A DNA stretch of 49,428 bases from positions 1 through 49,428 of the forward strand of contig CAAECY010000073.1 of the NCBI GenBank assembly GCA_900754475.1, written 5' to 3'. Of the stretch, positions 7,527 through 16,204 are shown in pieces. The DNA is from an uncultured Sutterella sp. (GTDB lineage: Bacteria > Pseudomonadota > Gammaproteobacteria > Burkholderiales > Burkholderiaceae_F). Made by a program: the position numbers and the translations under genes. The number at the start of each line of letters is the position of its first letter. Within the stretch, counting starts at the first letter, position 1. A model generated the notes under the pieces. That model was given only the letters and a program-made list of their open reading frames with translations, did not search any database and was not told the origin of the DNA.

Positions 7527-10500
7527 TCAGAGACGCGCAATCGACGCCCAGACGCGCTCAAGTCGCTTCACGCTCACGGGCATGGGGGTGCGGAGCTGCT
7601 GCGCGAAAAGCGACACGCGCAATTCCTCCAAGAGCCACCCGAATTCGACGAGGTGCGGGTCGCGCTCGCCGCGGCGCGCCGCGACCGCGCGCAGCCACTC
7701 GGTCGTCAAGCGCTCCGCGTCCCGCATGCGGGTGCGGTCCCGTTCGGGGTCGTCCGCGTAGCGGTCGAGCCGGTAGACGATCGCCTTCAGGTAGCGCGGA
7801 TAGTGCATGAGGTTCGCAAGCGGCACCTCCGCAAAGGCGTGCTTCGGGAAGAGCCGCTCCAACTGCTGCGTCACGTCCGCGACGAGCTCCTTTTCGGACG
7901 ACAAGCGCTTCAACTTCAAGGGAATCGGCGCCGCTTCGCGAACGATCTCAACGAGCAGTCGCGTCACCTCGCCCGCGACGAGCGTGAGACGCCCGCGCAC
8001 GCTTTCGCGCCGCTCGCGGAAGGACGCTTCGTCGGTGGGACGGGGCTCCGCGAGAGCGGTCGCGTTCAAGACCGCATCGACCACGTCGTTCGTGAGCTCT
8101 TCGATGTTTTCGAAGTTGCGCGCAAGCCCCGGGACGACGGACGCCTGCATCTGCTCGCGCCCGAGTTCGCGAAGGCTCCGTTCGACGAACTTCACCTGCT
8201 CTTTGAGCGACAGCCGGAAAAGGCGTCGCAGCCCCTTTTCGTGCTCTTTTTGCGCTTCGCGCGGGTCGTCGAACACTTCGATCGCACAGACCGTCCCCTT
8301 GTCGACGAGCGCCGGGTGCCCGATCAGGGTCTGCCCCCCGCGGGAGATTTCCATGAGTTCGGGAAGTTCCCCGAAGTCCCAGTCCGTCACCGCGTCGGAC
8401 AAATCGGCCGCCACGGCCGCGTCCTGCTGCGCGACGCTTCGGAAGGTTTCCTGGGCGGCTTCGCCGAGTTCGGCTCGGAGTTCCGCAAGGTTGCGGCCCA
8501 TCCCGAGCTGACGCCCGTGCTCGTCCACCACCTTGAAATTCATGATGAGGTGCGCGGGAAGCTGCTCCAGCTTGAAGTCGCTCGCGCGGCAGGGTACCCC
8601 CGTCGTTTCGCGCACGTCCGCTTCAAGGGCTTCGAGGAAAGGCCGCGTGCGCTTTCCCGCGTCGGCGTGGCGCTCGCAAAAGCCCGCCGCGTAGTCCGCA
8701 AGCGGCACGCAGTTGCGGCGCACCTTCTGCGGGAGCGTCTTCAAAAGGACCTGCGCCTTTTCCTTCATCATCCCGGGGACGAGCCATTCGCAGCGCACGG
8801 CGTCGACCTGGTTGAGGGCGAACAAGGGCACCGTGAGCGTCACGCCGTCGCGCACCGACCCCGGCTCGAAGTGGTACGTAAGCGGCATCGTCACGCCCGC
8901 CATCTCCAAGGACTTCGGGAAGTAGGCCGTGGCGGCTCCCGCCGCCTCGTGCCGCATGAGTTCGTCCTTCGAGAGGCGAAGGCGCTTTTCCTCCTCGGGC
9001 GCGAGGTCCTTCAGCCACGCTTCGAGCGTTCGGACCGACGACACGTTCTCGGGGATCACCTTGTCGTAGAACTCGAAAATCAGTTCGTCGTCGACGAGCA
9101 CGTCGGGGCGACGGGTCTTGTGTTCGAGCTCGCGGATTTCCGCCACGAGCCGGCGGTTGTGGTGGTAGAAGGGAGCCTTGGCGTCAAGCTCCCCTTCGAC
9201 GAGCGCTTCGCGGATGAAGAGTTCGCGCGCGAGCTTCGGGTCGTGGGGCGCGAAGGCCGTGCGACGACCCTGGTAGATCGTGAGACCGTAGAGGGTGGCG
9301 CGCTCGAAGGCGACCACTTCGCCGCGGCGCTTTTCCCAGTGGGGTTCGGACCACGCTTTCTTCAAGAGCCCCTCGGCCGCCTGCTCGATCCACTCGGGTT
9401 CGATTTCGGCGACGCAGCGCGCGTAAAGTTTCGACGTCTCCATGATCTGGCCCGCGAAAATCCAGCGCCCGCCCTTTTTGGCGCGCACCGAACCCGGCCA
9501 AATCCAGAATTTGATCCCGCGCGCGCCCGCGTACGGGGGCGCACGGAAGTCGCTCTCGACCGTTTTGGAGCCGATGTTGCCGAGGAGCCCGGTGAGGAGC
9601 GCTCGGTGCACCTCTTCAAAGGTTGCGGGCGCCGTGTTGATGCGCCAGCCGAGCTCCGTCACAAGGCCTTCGAGCTGACGCTCGACGTCCACCCATTCGC
9701 GAAGACGACGGGGCGACAAGTACTTTTTCTTCAGCTCCGTTTCGAACTTGCGGTTCGAGACCTTTTCGGCCTTGGCTTTTGCGAACCAGTCCCAGAGCTT
9801 CACGTAGGAGAGGAAGTCGGACTTTTCGTCGGCAAAGGTTTTGTGCGCCTGATCGGCCGCCTGCTGCTCGTCGACGGGGCGTTCGCGCGGATCCTGCACC
9901 GAGAGGCCCGAAGTGATGAGGAGCACCTCGCGCAGGGCGCCGAACCGGCTCCCCGCAAGGAGCATGCGACCCAACTTCGGGTCGACGGGAAGTTTGGCGA
10001 GCTGTCGGCCCACTTCCGTCAAGGCGCTCTCGGCGTCGACCGCACCCAATTCCTGCAGGATCTGGTAGCCGTCCGCAATGGCGCGCGGCGGGGGCGCTTC
10101 GACGAAGGGGAATTCGCGCACGTCGCCGAGCTTGAGGCTCATGGCGCGCAGAATCACGCCCGCCAAATTCGTGCGAACGATTTCGGGGTCCGTGAAGGGC
10201 GCACGACGGTTGAAGTCGTTTTCGTCGTAAAGGCGAATGCAGATCCCGTCCGCGACGCGCCCGCAGCGGCCCGCGCGCTGATTCGCGGACGCCTGACTCA
10301 CGGGTTCGACGAGGAGCTGCTCCACCTTCGAGCGGTAGGAGTAGCGCTTGACGCGCGCCAAGCCCGTATCGACCACGTACCGAATCCCGGGCACCGTGAC
10401 GGAGGTTTCCGCGACGTTCGTCGCCAAGACGATACGGCGAGCGCCCCCCGGGCGGAAAACGCGTTCCTGTTCGGAGGCGGAAAGCCGCGCGTAGAGCGGC

Positions 10501-12071
10501 AGAATTTCGGTCGTCGCCGGGCGGCTCTTACGGAGCCAATCCGCGGCTTCGCGGATTTCGTGTTCCCCGGGGAGGAAAACAAGAATGTCCCCGCGCCCTT
10601 CGGCTTCGAGTTCGGAGCAAGCGTCGTCGATCGCCCCGAGAAGCGTGTGGTCGTCCGTTTCGTCCGCGTCTTCGATCGGGCGGTAGCGGATTTCGACGGG
10701 GTAGGTGCGGCCCGAAATCGTGAGCACGGGTGCCTTCTTCCCGTCGATCGCGAAGTGCTCCGCAAAGCGCTCCGCATCGATCGTCGCCGAGGTGACGATC
10801 ACCTTGAGGTCGCTTCGCTTCTGGAGCAACCGCTTCAAGTACCCGAGGAGGAAGTCGATGTTGATCGAACGCTCGTGCGCTTCGTCGATGATGATCGTGT
10901 CGTAGGCGGCGAGCATGGGGTCCGTCTGCGTTTCCGCAAGCAAAATCCCGTCCGTCATGAGTTTCACGGTCGCGCCCGGGGACGTTTGGTCCGTAAAGCG
11001 CACTTTGAAGCCCACGACTTCGCCGAGCGGCGTCTTCATTTCTTCGGCGATGCGCCGTGCGATGGAACTTGCCGCAATGCGTCGGGGCTGCGTGTGGGCG
11101 ATCATGCCCGTGCGGCCGCGCCCCGCAAGGAGCGCGATCTTCGGAAGCTGCGTGGTTTTCCCCGAACCCGTTTCGCCGCAGACGACCACGACGCGGTTTT
11201 CTTCGATCGCTTTGCGCACTTCGTCGGCGCGCGCCGAAACGGGAAGCCCGGGCGCGAGCTCGATTTTCGGGATCGGATTCTGGCGCTCCGCAAAGGAAAG
11301 GCGCGGGCGACGCTCGCCTTTGCGGCGCTCGAGCGCGCGGCGGGCGTGGTCGGGGTCGCTCCCGTCCGAGGCAGCCGCACGATTGCGGGCTTCGGCGCTC
11401 CGGGAGGACATGCGCTCGGAGAGACGCTCCAACGACTTCGGTCGGGCGCTGCGGGGTTCGCGGTTTTCGCGATTTTCGCGGTTCGATTCGTTTGTGGCGT
11501 TGCGCTTCCCGTCGCGGTTGTTGTCGCGGTTGGTTTCGCGATCGGAGCCGCGCTTCGTGTCGCGAACGGGGCGCTTATCGGCCGTACCGGACGTACGGGA
11601 CGTACGGGACGCACCGGACGAACCGGCAGCTCGGGGCGCGTCGTGCGTCTTCCCTTCGGGAGCGGGTGCGGCTTTCCCGGCATTCCCTTCGCTCTTCAAC
11701 GCGTCGGCGCGTCGGAAGAGCGCTCCTTTCTCGCGGGCCGCGCCCGCGAGCATCGCTCCGAAGGCGCTCGTGGCGGCGTTGGGTTCGCGCACGAGGACGC
11801 GCTCCGACTCCGTGCGGGTCGGGGCGGGGGTCGCCCTCTTCGGACTTTGTCCGGTCTTCTGGGACTTGGGGGCGGGCGCCGCGGGCTTCGGGACGCTTTT
11901 CGCGGGAGCCTGACCGCGCTGGCGCGCTTCGCGCTCCCGGCGCTTTTCCTCGCGGGCCAGCTCCTCTTCGCGAAGGCGCTTTTCCTCCTCGCGCTTGCGG
12001 GAGGCTTCGAGCGCCCCCTCGACGTCTGTGCGGACCTTGTTGAATGCGGCAAAGAGAGCTCGGTTCGACAT
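7527..12071 (-). CDS. hrpA: ATP-dependent RNA helicase HrpA (DEAH box)
   Basis: A very large DEAH-box helicase that remodels RNA, linked in other bacteria to rescue of stalled or collided ribosomes. The 1514 residues exceed the usual about 1300 because of an N-terminal extension of about 270 residues. That extension begins with a charged coiled-coil segment (EEEKRLREEELAREEKRR) and continues with low-complexity Arg/Ser/Thr/Asn repeats. The helicase core follows: Walker A GETGSGKTTQ (about 298-307), DEAH in IIDEAHERS (about 397), TSATIDAERF, then NVAETSVTVPGIRYVVD and QRAGRCGR motifs V/VI. The HA2, OB and long HrpA-specific C-terminal domains follow. AGGAAAGG lies about 10 bases before the ATG at 12071. 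It stands alone, divergent from yggX. Confidence 0.96.
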   Translation of the reverse strand: MSNRALFAAFNKVRTDVEGALEASRKREEEKRLREEELAREEKRREREARQRGQAPAKSVPKPAAPAPKSQKTGQSPKRATPAPTRTESERVLVREPNAATSAFGAMLAGAAREKGALFRRADALKSEGNAGKAAPAPEGKTHDAPRAAGSSGASRTSRTSGTADKRPVRDTKRGSDRETNRDNNRDGKRNATNESNRENRENREPRSARPKSLERLSERMSSRSAEARNRAAASDGSDPDHARRALERRKGERRPRLSFAERQNPIPKIELAPGLPVSARADEVRKAIEENRVVVVCGETGSGKTTQLPKIALLAGRGRTGMIAHTQPRRIAASSIARRIAEEMKTPLGEVVGFKVRFTDQTSPGATVKLMTDGILLAETQTDPMLAAYDTIIIDEAHERSINIDFLLGYLKRLLQKRSDLKVIVTSATIDAERFAEHFAIDGKKAPVLTISGRTYPVEIRYRPIEDADETDDHTLLGAIDDACSELEAEGRGDILVFLPGEHEIREAADWLRKSRPATTEILPLYARLSASEQERVFRPGGARRIVLATNVAETSVTVPGIRYVVDTGLARVKRYSYRSKVEQLLVEPVSQASANQRAGRCGRVADGICIRLYDENDFNRRAPFTDPEIVRTNLAGVILRAMSLKLGDVREFPFVEAPPPRAIADGYQILQELGAVDAESALTEVGRQLAKLPVDPKLGRMLLAGSRFGALREVLLITSGLSVQDPRERPVDEQQAADQAHKTFADEKSDFLSYVKLWDWFAKAKAEKVSNRKFETELKKKYLSPRRLREWVDVERQLEGLVTELGWRINTAPATFEEVHRALLTGLLGNIGSKTVESDFRAPPYAGARGIKFWIWPGSVRAKKGGRWIFAGQIMETSKLYARCVAEIEPEWIEQAAEGLLKKAWSEPHWEKRRGEVVAFERATLYGLTIYQGRRTAFAPHDPKLARELFIREALVEGELDAKAPFYHHNRRLVAEIRELEHKTRRPDVLVDDELIFEFYDKVIPENVSSVRTLEAWLKDLAPEEEKRLRLSKDELMRHEAAGAATAYFPKSLEMAGVTMPLTYHFEPGSVRDGVTLTVPLFALNQVDAVRCEWLVPGMMKEKAQVLLKTLPQKVRRNCVPLADYAAGFCERHADAGKRTRPFLEALEADVRETTGVPCRASDFKLEQLPAHLIMNFKVVDEHGRQLGMGRNLAELRAELGEAAQETFRSVAQQDAAVAADLSDAVTDWDFGELPELMEISRGGQTLIGHPALVDKGTVCAIEVFDDPREAQKEHEKGLRRLFRLSLKEQVKFVERSLRELGREQMQASVVPGLARNFENIEELTNDVVDAVLNATALAEPRPTDEASFRERRESVRGRLTLVAGEVTRLLVEIVREAAPIPLKLKRLSSEKELVADVTQQLERLFPKHAFAEVPLANLMHYPRYLKAIVYRLDRYADDPERDRTRMRDAERLTTEWLRAVAARRGERDPHLVEFGWLLEELRVSLFAQQLRTPMPVSVKRLERVWASIARL
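11447..11640 (-). repeat. degenerate short tandem repeats inside hrpA
   Basis: Around 11583-11630 a 9-base unit close to GTACGGGAC/GCACCGGAC repeats four to five times, encoding alternating Arg-Thr-Ser/Gly. Around 11455-11550 a second set of GTCGCGGTT/TTCGCG-type units encodes Asn-Arg-Glu/Asp repeats. Both lie in the non-conserved linker before the helicase core. Confidence 0.65.
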
Positions 12072-12167
12072 GCGGGAATGCCTTTCCTAAAAACCAATGA
12101 AAACGTTTGAGGCCGACATGTTAACGGCTTTGCGAACTTTCTTCCTCGTTGCGGGCCCATCCCGCGG

Positions 12168-12245
12168 TAGACTTCGGAAAAACGACCGTCTCCTTACGCA
12201 CCCCGCTCCTCGGGAGCAAAGTGCGTTTTGATTTTCGAGACGGTC
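12168..12245 (+). promoter_or_regulatory. putative promoter and structured leader of yggX
   Basis: A TAGACT -10-like hexamer (12168-12173) is followed by three nested stems. These are a 9-bp outer stem (GACCGTCTC 12184-12192 with GAGACGGTC 12237-12245), a 6-bp middle stem (ACGCAC with GTGCGT) and a 5-bp inner stem (GCTCC with GGAGC). The middle stem is followed by TTTTGATTTT, like an intrinsic terminator. The order, start then structure then gene at 12320, suggests a leader or attenuator; this is inference. Confidence 0.4.
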
Positions 12246-12319
12246 CGCAAGCCTAGCCGCGAAGGGCGCCCGTGCGCACCTTCGCCCGTCCATACATCAA
12301 TGAGAATAGGAGGACCGCC

Positions 12320-12595
12320 ATGGCCCGCATGGTCCAGTGCGTCAAACTGAAGAAAGAAGCCGAAGGGCTCCAATATCCCCCCTTCCCCGGCGAACTCGGC
12401 GTGAAGATCTGGCGCAACGTCAGCAAGGAAGCCTGGGACGAATGGACCCGTCTGCAGACGATGATGGTGAACGAGTACGGCCTCAACCTCGCCGACCTCT
12501 CGGCCCGTCAGCACCTCATGGCGCAGTGCGAGCGCTACTTCTTCGGCGACGCCGAAGGGATGACGGTGCCGAACTTCGTGCCGCCCGCGAAGTAA
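12320..12595 (+). CDS. yggX: Fe(2+)-trafficking / oxidative damage protection protein YggX
   Basis: A 91-residue cytoplasmic protein of the YggX family, which protects iron-sulfur clusters from oxidative damage and is linked to iron trafficking. Family features are the N-terminal MARMVQCVKL with the conserved cysteine, the GLQYPPFPGELG segment, the W-x-W pattern in KIWRNVSKEAWDEWTRLQTMMVNEY, and the C-terminal MAQCERYFFG. TAGGAGG six to twelve bases before the ATG at 12320 fixes the start. The full length matches the family. A structured leader lies upstream, and the terminator is shared with convergent rpiA. Confidence 0.95.
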   Translation: MARMVQCVKLKKEAEGLQYPPFPGELGVKIWRNVSKEAWDEWTRLQTMMVNEYGLNLADLSARQHLMAQCERYFFGDAEGMTVPNFVPPAK

Positions 12596-12640
12596 GTCGT
12601 CCGCACGCGCGCGCCCGCTCCTCTTTCGGGGTGGGTGCGC

Positions 12641-12686
12641 AAAAAGGCCCCGACGCCGCGTTTCTCGCGGCCGGGGCCTTTTTCTT
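12641..12686. terminator. bidirectional terminator between yggX and rpiA
   Basis: AAAAAGGCCCCG plus GCCGCG pair with CGCGGC plus CGGGGCCTTTTT around a TTTCT loop. A-tract and T-tract on the two sides allow function in both directions. Confidence 0.85.
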
Positions 12687-12735
12687 TTGTTTCTTTGTCG
12701 GGCGCTCTCGGGGAGCGCCCGTTTTCGAGGGACTC

Positions 12736-13404
12736 TTATTGGCCCTTCGTGAAGGTCTTCACGCCCTCGGCCGTGCCGAGGAGGAGAACGTCCGCGCCGC
12801 GGGCGGCGAAAAGACCCACCGTCACGACGCCCGGCCACATGTTGATTTCGGCTTCGAGCTTTTCGGGTTCCGCAATCGCGAGACCCTTCGCGTCGAGAAT
12901 GCTGTTGCCGTTGTCGGTGACGAAGTCGCGCAGCGTCACGGTCGCGCCGAGCGCTTCGAGTTTCGCCTTCACGGCGCGGGCCGCCATCGGGATCACTTCG
13001 ACGGGCAAGGGGAAACGCCCGAGCACGTCGACCTGCTTCGACGCGTCCGCGATGCAGACGAAGGTCTTCGAAACGGAAGCGACGATCTTTTCGCGCGTGA
13101 GCGCGCCGCCCCCGCCCTTCACCATCGCGAACGAGGGATCGATTTCATCGGCGCCGTCGACGTAGACGCCGATTTCTTCGACGTCGTTCATGTCGAGCAC
13201 CTTGAAGCCGAGCGCTTCGAGGCGCTTCGTGGAGCGCTCCGAGCTCGACACGCAGGCCGGAATCCGCTCGCGGATTTCGGGAAGCAGATCGATGAAGCAG
13301 TCGACGGTGGAACCCGTGCCGACGCCGAGGATGCGGCCTTCTTCGACGTACTCGAGCGCGGCGCGCGCAACGGCGCGCTTCAGGGCGTTTTGATCGGTGG
13401 TCAT
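12736..13404 (-). CDS. rpiA: ribose-5-phosphate isomerase A
   Basis: Interconverts ribose 5-phosphate and ribulose 5-phosphate in the pentose phosphate pathway. The 222 residues match the RpiA family. Signature segments are VGTGSTVDCFID (phosphate-binding loop, about 28-39), the S-S-E-R-S loop, VYVDGADEIDPSFAMVKGGGGALTREKIVA (catalytic Asp, Glu and Lys), and the C-terminal NMWPGVVTVGLFA. The gene is monocistronic with a convergent terminator. A minus-strand TATATA/TATAAA at about 13543-13550 may be its -10, with no good -35. Confidence 0.97.
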   Translation of the reverse strand: MTTDQNALKRAVARAALEYVEEGRILGVGTGSTVDCFIDLLPEIRERIPACVSSSERSTKRLEALGFKVLDMNDVEEIGVYVDGADEIDPSFAMVKGGGGALTREKIVASVSKTFVCIADASKQVDVLGRFPLPVEVIPMAARAVKAKLEALGATVTLRDFVTDNGNSILDAKGLAIAEPEKLEAEINMWPGVVTVGLFAARGADVLLLGTAEGVKTFTKGQ

Positions 13405-13732
13405 AGCGTGTATCGGATTGTGCGAGCTGTGCGGGCCGTGCGGGGCACGGGCTCGACGGTGAAAGTTGTCTCAGGGCGCATTTTATCGAAGCGCGGGGAC
13501 GCGAGTCCTACGACGGACGGCTTTTTTCGTTTTCGCGGCGTGTTTATATACCCGGGTAGCAATGGATAAGGCGACAATAACGGACTGAGCGCACACTTTC
13601 TTCGGACCGCGCATTCCCGCGGGCCTCTTCGAGGGTCTTCGAGGGTTTCGAAGGCCTTCTTCGGGTTTGCGGTCTTTGCGCTCGCAAGCGCTCCGTTAGA
13701 ATCGTTCTCTTTTTCAACCGACCTTTGTACCG
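13405..13732. other. divergent intergenic region rpiA / histidine kinase
   Basis: No gene is seen. The plus strand has TTTGCG (13675-13680), a 16-base spacer and TAGAAT (13697-13702), a plausible sigma-70 promoter for the kinase gene. A short repeat of GAGGGTCTTC/GAGGGTTTCG (13631-13650) precedes it. The minus strand has an A/T-rich TATATAAA near 13543-13550, possibly for rpiA. Confidence 0.4.
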
Positions 13733-16096
13733 ATGCCAGCCGATTCCTCCGTCACGGCGGTCGCCGACGCCTTTCAAAAGCTCACCACTTCGGATCAGAT
13801 CCCCAAAGTCACGAAGTACGGTCTCTGGGCGAGCTGGGCCGCGCTCGTGCTTCTCGCCGCCTGTTTGATCGTCGTCTCCTTTCTTGTCATCGACTCGGAA
13901 CGGCGCGCCGAAGAAATCCGTCTGCAGCAATCGACCGACCTCGTCGTGCAGTCGTTGGAGTCGCGCATTCTCGGCACGGCCGAACTTCTTCAGAAAACGA
14001 GCATGCGCCTCATGCAGGTGCAAAACGGGCGCTTTCCGATGGCAAGCGCCGAACTCTCCGCGACGACCCTCATGGAGGAGCGCCGCGAGGTGACGTCGAT
14101 CGCGCTCGTCACGAAAGAAAACGAAGTGATCCGCTCGTGGACGTCGAGCGTCTCGCCCACGATCGAGCGCCGTCAGGTGGGGGCGCGTCTCACCGACAAA
14201 GAACTCACGGCCGCGGTCGCCCGGGTCTTCATTACGGATACGTCGGAGATCACGCCGCTCTACACGCTCAAAGACACGCAGCTCGTTTATGCGGACCTGA
14301 TCGTTCCCACGCCCTCCTCGCAACAGGTGCTCGTTGCGCGCGTCGACCTCTCGCGCCTTTTGACGAGCGCCGTGCGGTTTTCGTCGAACGACCGCTACCG
14401 CTTCGTTTTTCTTGAAAACGGCGACTACGTCCTCGAAGGCGACCGCGAGCAGTCGACGGACGAAGAAAGCGCCGTGCGGTACGAGGCGCCTCTGACGTTG
14501 CTCGGCCGCCGAAGCGACGTCAAAACGACGATCCTCGGGACAAGTTTCGACCATGCGCTCTCCGCCACCAACAAGGTCCCCGTCTTTCTCGTAGCGGGCC
14601 TCTCGGTGATGCTCGCTTTGACGCTTGCGTGGCTCTTTTACTACCAGCGCCAGCAGCACCGCTCGCACCGACTTCTTGCCGCCGAATATTCGCTTCGCCG
14701 CGCCATGTCGGAGTCGGCCGTGGTGGGGCTACGCGTGACGGACCGCGAAGGGCGCATCATCTACGTGAACGAAACCTTCCAGAAGATTCTCGGTTGCGAA
14801 GCGTCGGACCTGCTCGGGCAGCGGCCCCCGTACACCTACTGGCTCGAAGACATTCACGAGCGGCTCGACGGGATTCTCAAGGCCGGAAATCCCACGCCCG
14901 AACCCGTCACGTTCCTCGCACGGCGCAAGTCGGGCGAAGTTTTTCACGCCGAAGTGCGTCTCTCGCCCCTTGAGGACGAAAACGGGCGCAGCCTCGGCTA
15001 CATCGGGGCGCTCTACGACGTGACCGCGCAGGCGCTTGCGCGCGAAGAGGTGTTGGCTGCGAACGACCGCTTCACGCGCGTCGTGCAGTCCTTGAATTCG
15101 TCCCTTGCGGTTCTTTCCGACTCGGACGAACTCTACTTTGCAAACCGCGGCTACGAGCGGCTTTTCGGCCGTTCGTCCGAAGGGGCCGTGCGGCTTCTCG
15201 AAAACCTCAGGGCGCTCCCCGAAGCCGAACACCGCGAGGGGCTTTACGACGAAGCAACTGAGCGGTGGTTCGACGTGCGCGTGCAGCCCTTGGTGTGGAC
15301 GAAGGGCGAAAACGCGCGTCTTATGATCGCGACCGACATCACCGCGCGCCGCGAACTCGAAATCGCCCGCGAGCAGCAGCTGCGGCGCGCCGAAGCGACG
15401 CAGCGCCTCGTGACGATGGGCGAGATGGCAAGCTCCCTCGCGCACGAACTCAATCAGCCGCTTGCGGCCATTTCGAATTACGCGGGCGGAGCCTACACGA
15501 TGCTCGAAAACGGAACGCTTTCAAACGACCGGTGCCGTACGGCCTTCGAGCGCATCGAAAACCAGGCGGTGCGCGCGGGGAAAATCATCCAGCGTATCCG
15601 CGGGTTTGCGAAGAAGACGGACGCGAAGCTTGAGCCCGTGCTCGTTTCGAAGGTGATCCAGGAAACAATGGAACTCGCGAACATCCAGGCGCGAAAACTC
15701 AACGCTCGGCTTGAGATCGACCTTGAGGAGAATCTTCCCACCCTGAGGGGCGACGAAGTGATGCTGGAGCAACTCCTTCTCAATCTCCTCAAAAACGCCA
15801 TGGAAGCCGTTTTCGAAAGCGACAACCACACGATTCGGGTAAGGGTCGCACGCCTTGAAGCGCATCAAAACATGGTACGCTTTGAAGTCATCGACCACGG
15901 TCCGGGCATTTCCGACGAGGAAAAAGCGCGGCTTTTCGACGCCTTCTACTCGACGAAGTCCGAAGGCATGGGGATGGGACTCAACATCTGCCGCTCGATT
16001 GCGGAGCTTCACGGGGGCCGACTCGGCATCACCGACACTCCGGGGGGCGGCGCCACGTTCTCCTTTACCGTGCCCGTCTGGACGGGCGAGGCCTGA
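13733..16096 (+). CDS. membrane sensor histidine kinase with two PAS domains (FixL-like)
   Basis: A 787-residue sensor kinase. One membrane segment (about 32-53) and a second (about 282-304) bracket an extracytoplasmic sensing domain of about 230 residues. Then come PAS1 (about 313-430, AVVGLRVTDREGRIIYVNETFQ), a shorter PAS2 (about 440-550), a HisKA dimerisation domain with phospho-acceptor His571 in SSLAHELNQPLAA, and an ATPase domain with N box LLLNLLKNAMEAV, DHGPGIS and GMGMGLNICRSI. The kinase core resembles FixL/TtrS-type enzymes that signal to NarL/FixJ regulators, which fits the response regulator 108 bases downstream. The ligand is unknown and PAS haem binding is not evident. The ATG at 13733 has only a weak ribosome-binding site. 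Confidence 0.9.
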   Translation: MPADSSVTAVADAFQKLTTSDQIPKVTKYGLWASWAALVLLAACLIVVSFLVIDSERRAEEIRLQQSTDLVVQSLESRILGTAELLQKTSMRLMQVQNGRFPMASAELSATTLMEERREVTSIALVTKENEVIRSWTSSVSPTIERRQVGARLTDKELTAAVARVFITDTSEITPLYTLKDTQLVYADLIVPTPSSQQVLVARVDLSRLLTSAVRFSSNDRYRFVFLENGDYVLEGDREQSTDEESAVRYEAPLTLLGRRSDVKTTILGTSFDHALSATNKVPVFLVAGLSVMLALTLAWLFYYQRQQHRSHRLLAAEYSLRRAMSESAVVGLRVTDREGRIIYVNETFQKILGCEASDLLGQRPPYTYWLEDIHERLDGILKAGNPTPEPVTFLARRKSGEVFHAEVRLSPLEDENGRSLGYIGALYDVTAQALAREEVLAANDRFTRVVQSLNSSLAVLSDSDELYFANRGYERLFGRSSEGAVRLLENLRALPEAEHREGLYDEATERWFDVRVQPLVWTKGENARLMIATDITARRELEIAREQQLRRAEATQRLVTMGEMASSLAHELNQPLAAISNYAGGAYTMLENGTLSNDRCRTAFERIENQAVRAGKIIQRIRGFAKKTDAKLEPVLVSKVIQETMELANIQARKLNARLEIDLEENLPTLRGDEVMLEQLLLNLLKNAMEAVFESDNHTIRVRVARLEAHQNMVRFEVIDHGPGISDEEKARLFDAFYSTKSEGMGMGLNICRSIAELHGGRLGITDTPGGGATFSFTVPVWTGEA

Positions 16097-16204
16097 GACC
16101 GTTCGATGCCACCCGACCCTTAAGGAAGAGCCTGCGGCGCCGAGACCACGTCGCCGCAAGCCCGCTAAACTTTTAGAGCAATTATTTCGAGGAGACTGCT
16201 CAGA

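Noticed and set aside
7653..12110. A very long open frame (about 1485 codons) on plus, antisense to hrpA
   Set aside because: It mirrors hrpA codon by codon and arises from the strong third-position G/C bias. It has no ribosome-binding site or family motifs, while hrpA has all helicase motifs.
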